A stretch of DNA of 64,000 nt, taken from positions 77,650,501 through 77,714,500 of the forward strand of contig CM074862.1 of the NCBI GenBank assembly GCA_037501455.1. Direction: 5' to 3'. The DNA is from Lantana camara. Its lineage: Eukaryota; Streptophyta; Magnoliopsida; Lamiales; Verbenaceae. Each line of letters starts with the position of its first letter. Within the stretch, counting starts at the first letter, position 1. A program made the position numbers and the translations under genes. The notes beneath the pieces were generated by a model. It searched no databases and was not told where the DNA came from. It saw only the letters and a program-made list of their open reading frames with translations. Below are positions 60,940-64,000 of this stretch, in pieces.

Positions 60940-61832
60940 TGTTGGGAATAGTGCCCTATATACAAGTTTTCCTTTAGGACTTTTCTTATATCACATACAA
61001 TCTTTGAATAATATACCATTGATTATTTTCATAAACACTTCTTTATGTGCCATTACATGTTTTGTGTATTTTTATTACGTGCACATGTATTAGAATTCCC
61101 CTGATCCATCAGTGTTGTTAGCGACTTTATCATTAAGGGAATGATACATGAAACAAGCTCTTAACTAAAGCTGGATTAGAAATTACTCCAAGTCAATGAG
61201 ACCGACAGACAGTGGAAGTGTCGACTTTGCCTCGATTGAGACTTGCTCATATGATTACGTCCTTAATAAGGATCATCCTGTTTCATGGGATATAAAGTGC
61301 ATAGTTGATGCGTACGGAATATATGAGGGTGCTCATTACGAGAACGGGTACACTGAGGTGTCCCGGTGAGCAGATTCCTTAATGGAAAAGAAAGTTTCCA
61401 CTTCAACAAGAGGAAAGTTCTAGATTAGGAAATATCTCACAAGTTAATGGCCTGAGTAAATTAATCCTTTGACTTGAGATTCCTTTTGTCTTGTGTGAAC
61501 AAACTAGGTTATCTTAGATATAGGTCTAAAGGGGTGTCGCTCAAGACACCTGAATTAGGACTTATGTTGGGGTTAAAAAAGTGGCACATGGAGGCATTCG
61601 AGAATCAACAAAGGACGTACACTTTCTTGAATGTAAGAAGATCTCTTATTACATATGTCATTCATATACCATCCTAAAACCCTCGGCTGAGGTAGTGGAT
61701 CAAGATATCAAGAAAAGGGTTTCTTAGATTAAGATCAAATGGAAATGAAACGAACTTAGCTTTAAGATTAAGATTAGTGGGCCCTCATTATTCCCGTGCC
61801 CTAGATCTTAATTGAGAGATAGGATGGTAGGA
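60940..61832 (+). mobile_element. 3' LTR of the decayed copia element (truncated)
   Basis: Begins TGTTGGGAATAGTGCCCTAT and keeps co-linear words with the LTR at 2794-4718 up to GCCCTAGATCTTAATTGAG, then is cut off by a new LTR at 61833. So the gypsy element at the right edge is younger than this copia copy. Confidence 0.75.
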
Positions 61833-63301
61833 TGTTAGTGTATAAATTGTGTTTTAATTGATTTGATTTCCCCCTCTAATTAACTAAAAATTTTCTTAAT
61901 TTTTCCTAAATATGGCTTTGTAGGTCTAATTACGTTGGAATGAAGGATTATACAAAATCTGGACTAAAAGAAACAAGAATTGAAGAAAATACCTAAGATA
62001 TGACCCTCAAGTTATGACCATGCCTTATGGGTGACGTAGCAGACAGCTCACCTAGGTCAACATTTGCGGTTGACTTTCCTTTTTGACAAATTAAACCACT
62101 TGTAGCAGCTTTACTCAGTGTTTTGCATCTCAAAGATGTTAATCATGATTCGAAAACTTTCTAAAAGCATATTTTTCTTGAATTGTGTGATCAATTGGTG
62201 ATTAGAAGCCTTATAAAATGAGTTGAGAAGGAAGGAAGAAAGAATTCATTCAATTTTCTTTGGAGAAGAGAGGACGCAACAACTACAACAGTTGGAAAAT
62301 AACAGAAAACAAGGGTTTGATACACTGTTATGATCAACAAGATCTTTTTTTTCCCTTCCTCTTTTTTTATTTAAAAGTTTATGGTTAGATATTAAAGTAT
62401 TTTGGCATACTTTGTGGATAGTTCTTGTTAGTTTAATTTAAGTTTTTGGACAAGTTATTGGCTGAATATTTTATAAAAATGTATAGCGGCTAAGTCTTTA
62501 TATCATAGTCAAGTTGTTTATTGATTCATGTTTGGGATTTGTGAGGTCTAATTGATCTTTTACAACTCTAATCTCTTTGGTATATGCATGTTTCTCGGTT
62601 GAATGATATGGACTTGTTCTTGAGATAATTTTCTGATCAATCATTATCTTGATGCTTATCCTTCTTGACTGCGTAGCTAGTTTGATCCGTAATTATCATT
62701 CTATATGTGCTTGAGAGTTAAACATGACTGATAGCTCACTCTTGTTTGCTTGATAGTGATGAGATGTATGCATAACAGATTAAAAAATCCGAGCTTATGT
62801 GTTTGTTAGTTAGGATCGTTAGCCTTTTTATTATTAATGCTATTGCAAAGTTCAATCTTAGGACCATATCCTGCTTTATTATAAGAGAATGGTTAATGAT
62901 CGTATCATAATCATCATAAAAATAAGAAAGGATTAGGTGTATAGATCTTGTTATCGCCATAGCCGATCTACCTAAGAGATTAAAGTTAATTATTGCACCA
63001 ATGATCGAATCAATAGCATGAATTATATGAACAACTTCGCTAGGATAATCTACCTCTTAATTAGTTAATTATAGTCTCAATCACTTGAATTTGTTTTCCT
63101 AGTTATCCATAGTTTAGCATTTAAAATTTATAGTTTGATTAATTACTCAACACCCCCCCTCCCCCCGGCCATTTGAACGTTTCTTGTGGATTTACTACTT
63201 GGTCATTTCGTTCCCTTGGGTTCGACCCTTCTCTGCTGTACTCAATTTATTAGTGTGTTTGGTAATTTAGGAACTTTATTTGGTAGATTCGGCAACCATC
63301 A
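61833..63301 (+). mobile_element. 5' LTR of an Athila/Tat-like gypsy element (1,469 bp)
   Basis: Starts TGTTAGTGTATAAATTGTG and ends GGCAACCATCA, with the primer site seven bases on. The second LTR is outside the window. Confidence 0.8.
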
Positions 63302-63307
63302 AATTTT

Positions 63308-63325
63308 TGGCGCCGTTGTCGGGGA
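63308..63325 (+). promoter_or_regulatory. Gypsy primer-binding site (TGGCGCCGTTGTCGGGGA)
   Basis: Closely matches the TGGCGCCGTTGCCGGGGA form used by Athila and Tat elements, with one base different. Confidence 0.88.
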
Positions 63326-63585
63326 CTAAATTTAATTGGTTTTATTTCCTTGTATGACCAGGTCTGAATATTCCAACAAATTGGTTCCCTACAATCCAAA
63401 AATTAAGAGGACATTAAGGCAGATCAGAAAGGAAACCAAATATGCAGACAACAAGATGCAAATTATTCTCTGCTATAAATATCGAGGGCGTAAGCTGTGG
63501 TCATCCCTTAGGCATGACCACAGACAACCAGACATTAAGGTAGCTGGCTGCACCAGCTATAGCTCAAAAGCCTTTATGCATTACA

Positions 63586-64000
63586 TTGCTAACTCTGACA
63601 ACTGACTTTGAGCTAAAGTCAGGGTTGATCCACCTACTTCCTATGTTCAGAGGCAAGGAGAATGAACATCCGCATCAACACCTTAAAGAATTTCATGTGG
63701 TTTGCTCTAGCATGAGGCCAAATGGAGTCACGAAGGAGCAGATCAAATTAAGAGCATTCCCTTTCTCATTAGCTGATGATGCAAAAGAATGGTTGTATTA
63801 TTTACCTCTGGGGTCAATCACAACTTGGACAACCATGGCTTCAGCTTTCTTGGAGAAAAAATTTCCCCACATCAAGAGTTGTCTCTACAAGAAGCGAGAT
63901 AGTTTCAGTCAAACAAAAAGAATCTGAAACTCTCCATGATTATTAGGAAAGGTTTAAGAAACTTTTGGCATGTTGTCTACAACATAGACATTCTGAATAG
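63586..64000 (+). pseudogene. Athila-like gag, partial and frameshifted
   Basis: The frame 63586-63927 contains LKSGLIHLLPMFRGKENEH, then HLKEFHVVCSSMRPNGVT and IKLRAFPFSLADDAKEWLYY, the retrotransposon gag domain of Athila-type elements. Its last residues are out of register: after about 63880 the homologous reading (a KESETLHDY segment and ERFKKLLACC) continues in another frame with stop codons to the window edge. The true start is probably upstream and could not be fixed. Confidence 0.78.

Overview
This 64 kb window is nuclear DNA from a flowering plant, most probably a eudicot. It holds two spliced host genes with GT..AG introns, and nearly everything else is transposable elements and AT-rich filler. 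I cannot name the genus from the sequence.

Layout. (1) 1-8634 is nested retrotransposons: the 5' end of a Ty1/copia element on the minus strand (gag start, long leader, 1,925 bp LTR), then a broken Tekay/Del-like chromovirus (LTR end, PBS, frameshifted gag) that abuts a 2.8 kb solo LTR. (2) 8635-12753 is AT-rich DNA with hAT-type elements, one nested in another, microsatellites and direct repeats. (3) 12754-24297 (minus) is a complete gene for the largest subunit of RNA polymerase V, NRPE1. My 19-exon model keeps phase at every junction and gives about 1,979 residues; a non-coding first exon probably lies near 26.1-26.25 kb. (4) 26.5-38.6 kb is a row of non-autonomous DNA elements (Mutator-like, Harbinger-like, hAT, Helitron), many with recognisable target-site duplications, plus a perfect 42-bp hairpin. 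(5) 38958-44235 (plus) is an intact four-exon NPF (NRT1/PTR) transporter gene of about 550 residues with MITEs in introns 1 and 3. (6) 45374-58601 is a three-level nest: a solo chromovirus-type LTR (TSD TTTCA) split by a Mutator-like element (TSD ATTATATTT, 207-bp TIRs), which is itself split by a young non-autonomous LTR retrotransposon (TSD AACAT, two 2,508-bp LTRs) of the same broad LTR family as the outermost layer. (7) 58602-64000 is a decayed copia pol 3' end and LTR, cut by the 5' end of an Athila/Tat-like gypsy element that runs off the window.

How the parts relate. The MULE carries a MuDR-type transposase (PB1-like N-terminus, FAR1/MuDR DNA-binding region, DDE domain, SWIM, zinc knuckle) and, converging on it from the other end, a two-exon GRF zinc-finger gene with a predicted C-terminal membrane anchor, in the place mudrB has in maize MuDR. 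Both show damage: a 1-nt frameshift in the transposase and a stop codon at the GRF exon 2 junction. A 310-bp MITE in NPF intron 3 has TIRs related to those of this MULE. NRPE1, a core enzyme of RNA-directed DNA methylation, sits amid the kind of young LTR and MITE sequences that pathway silences; the link is thematic and not shown by the sequence.
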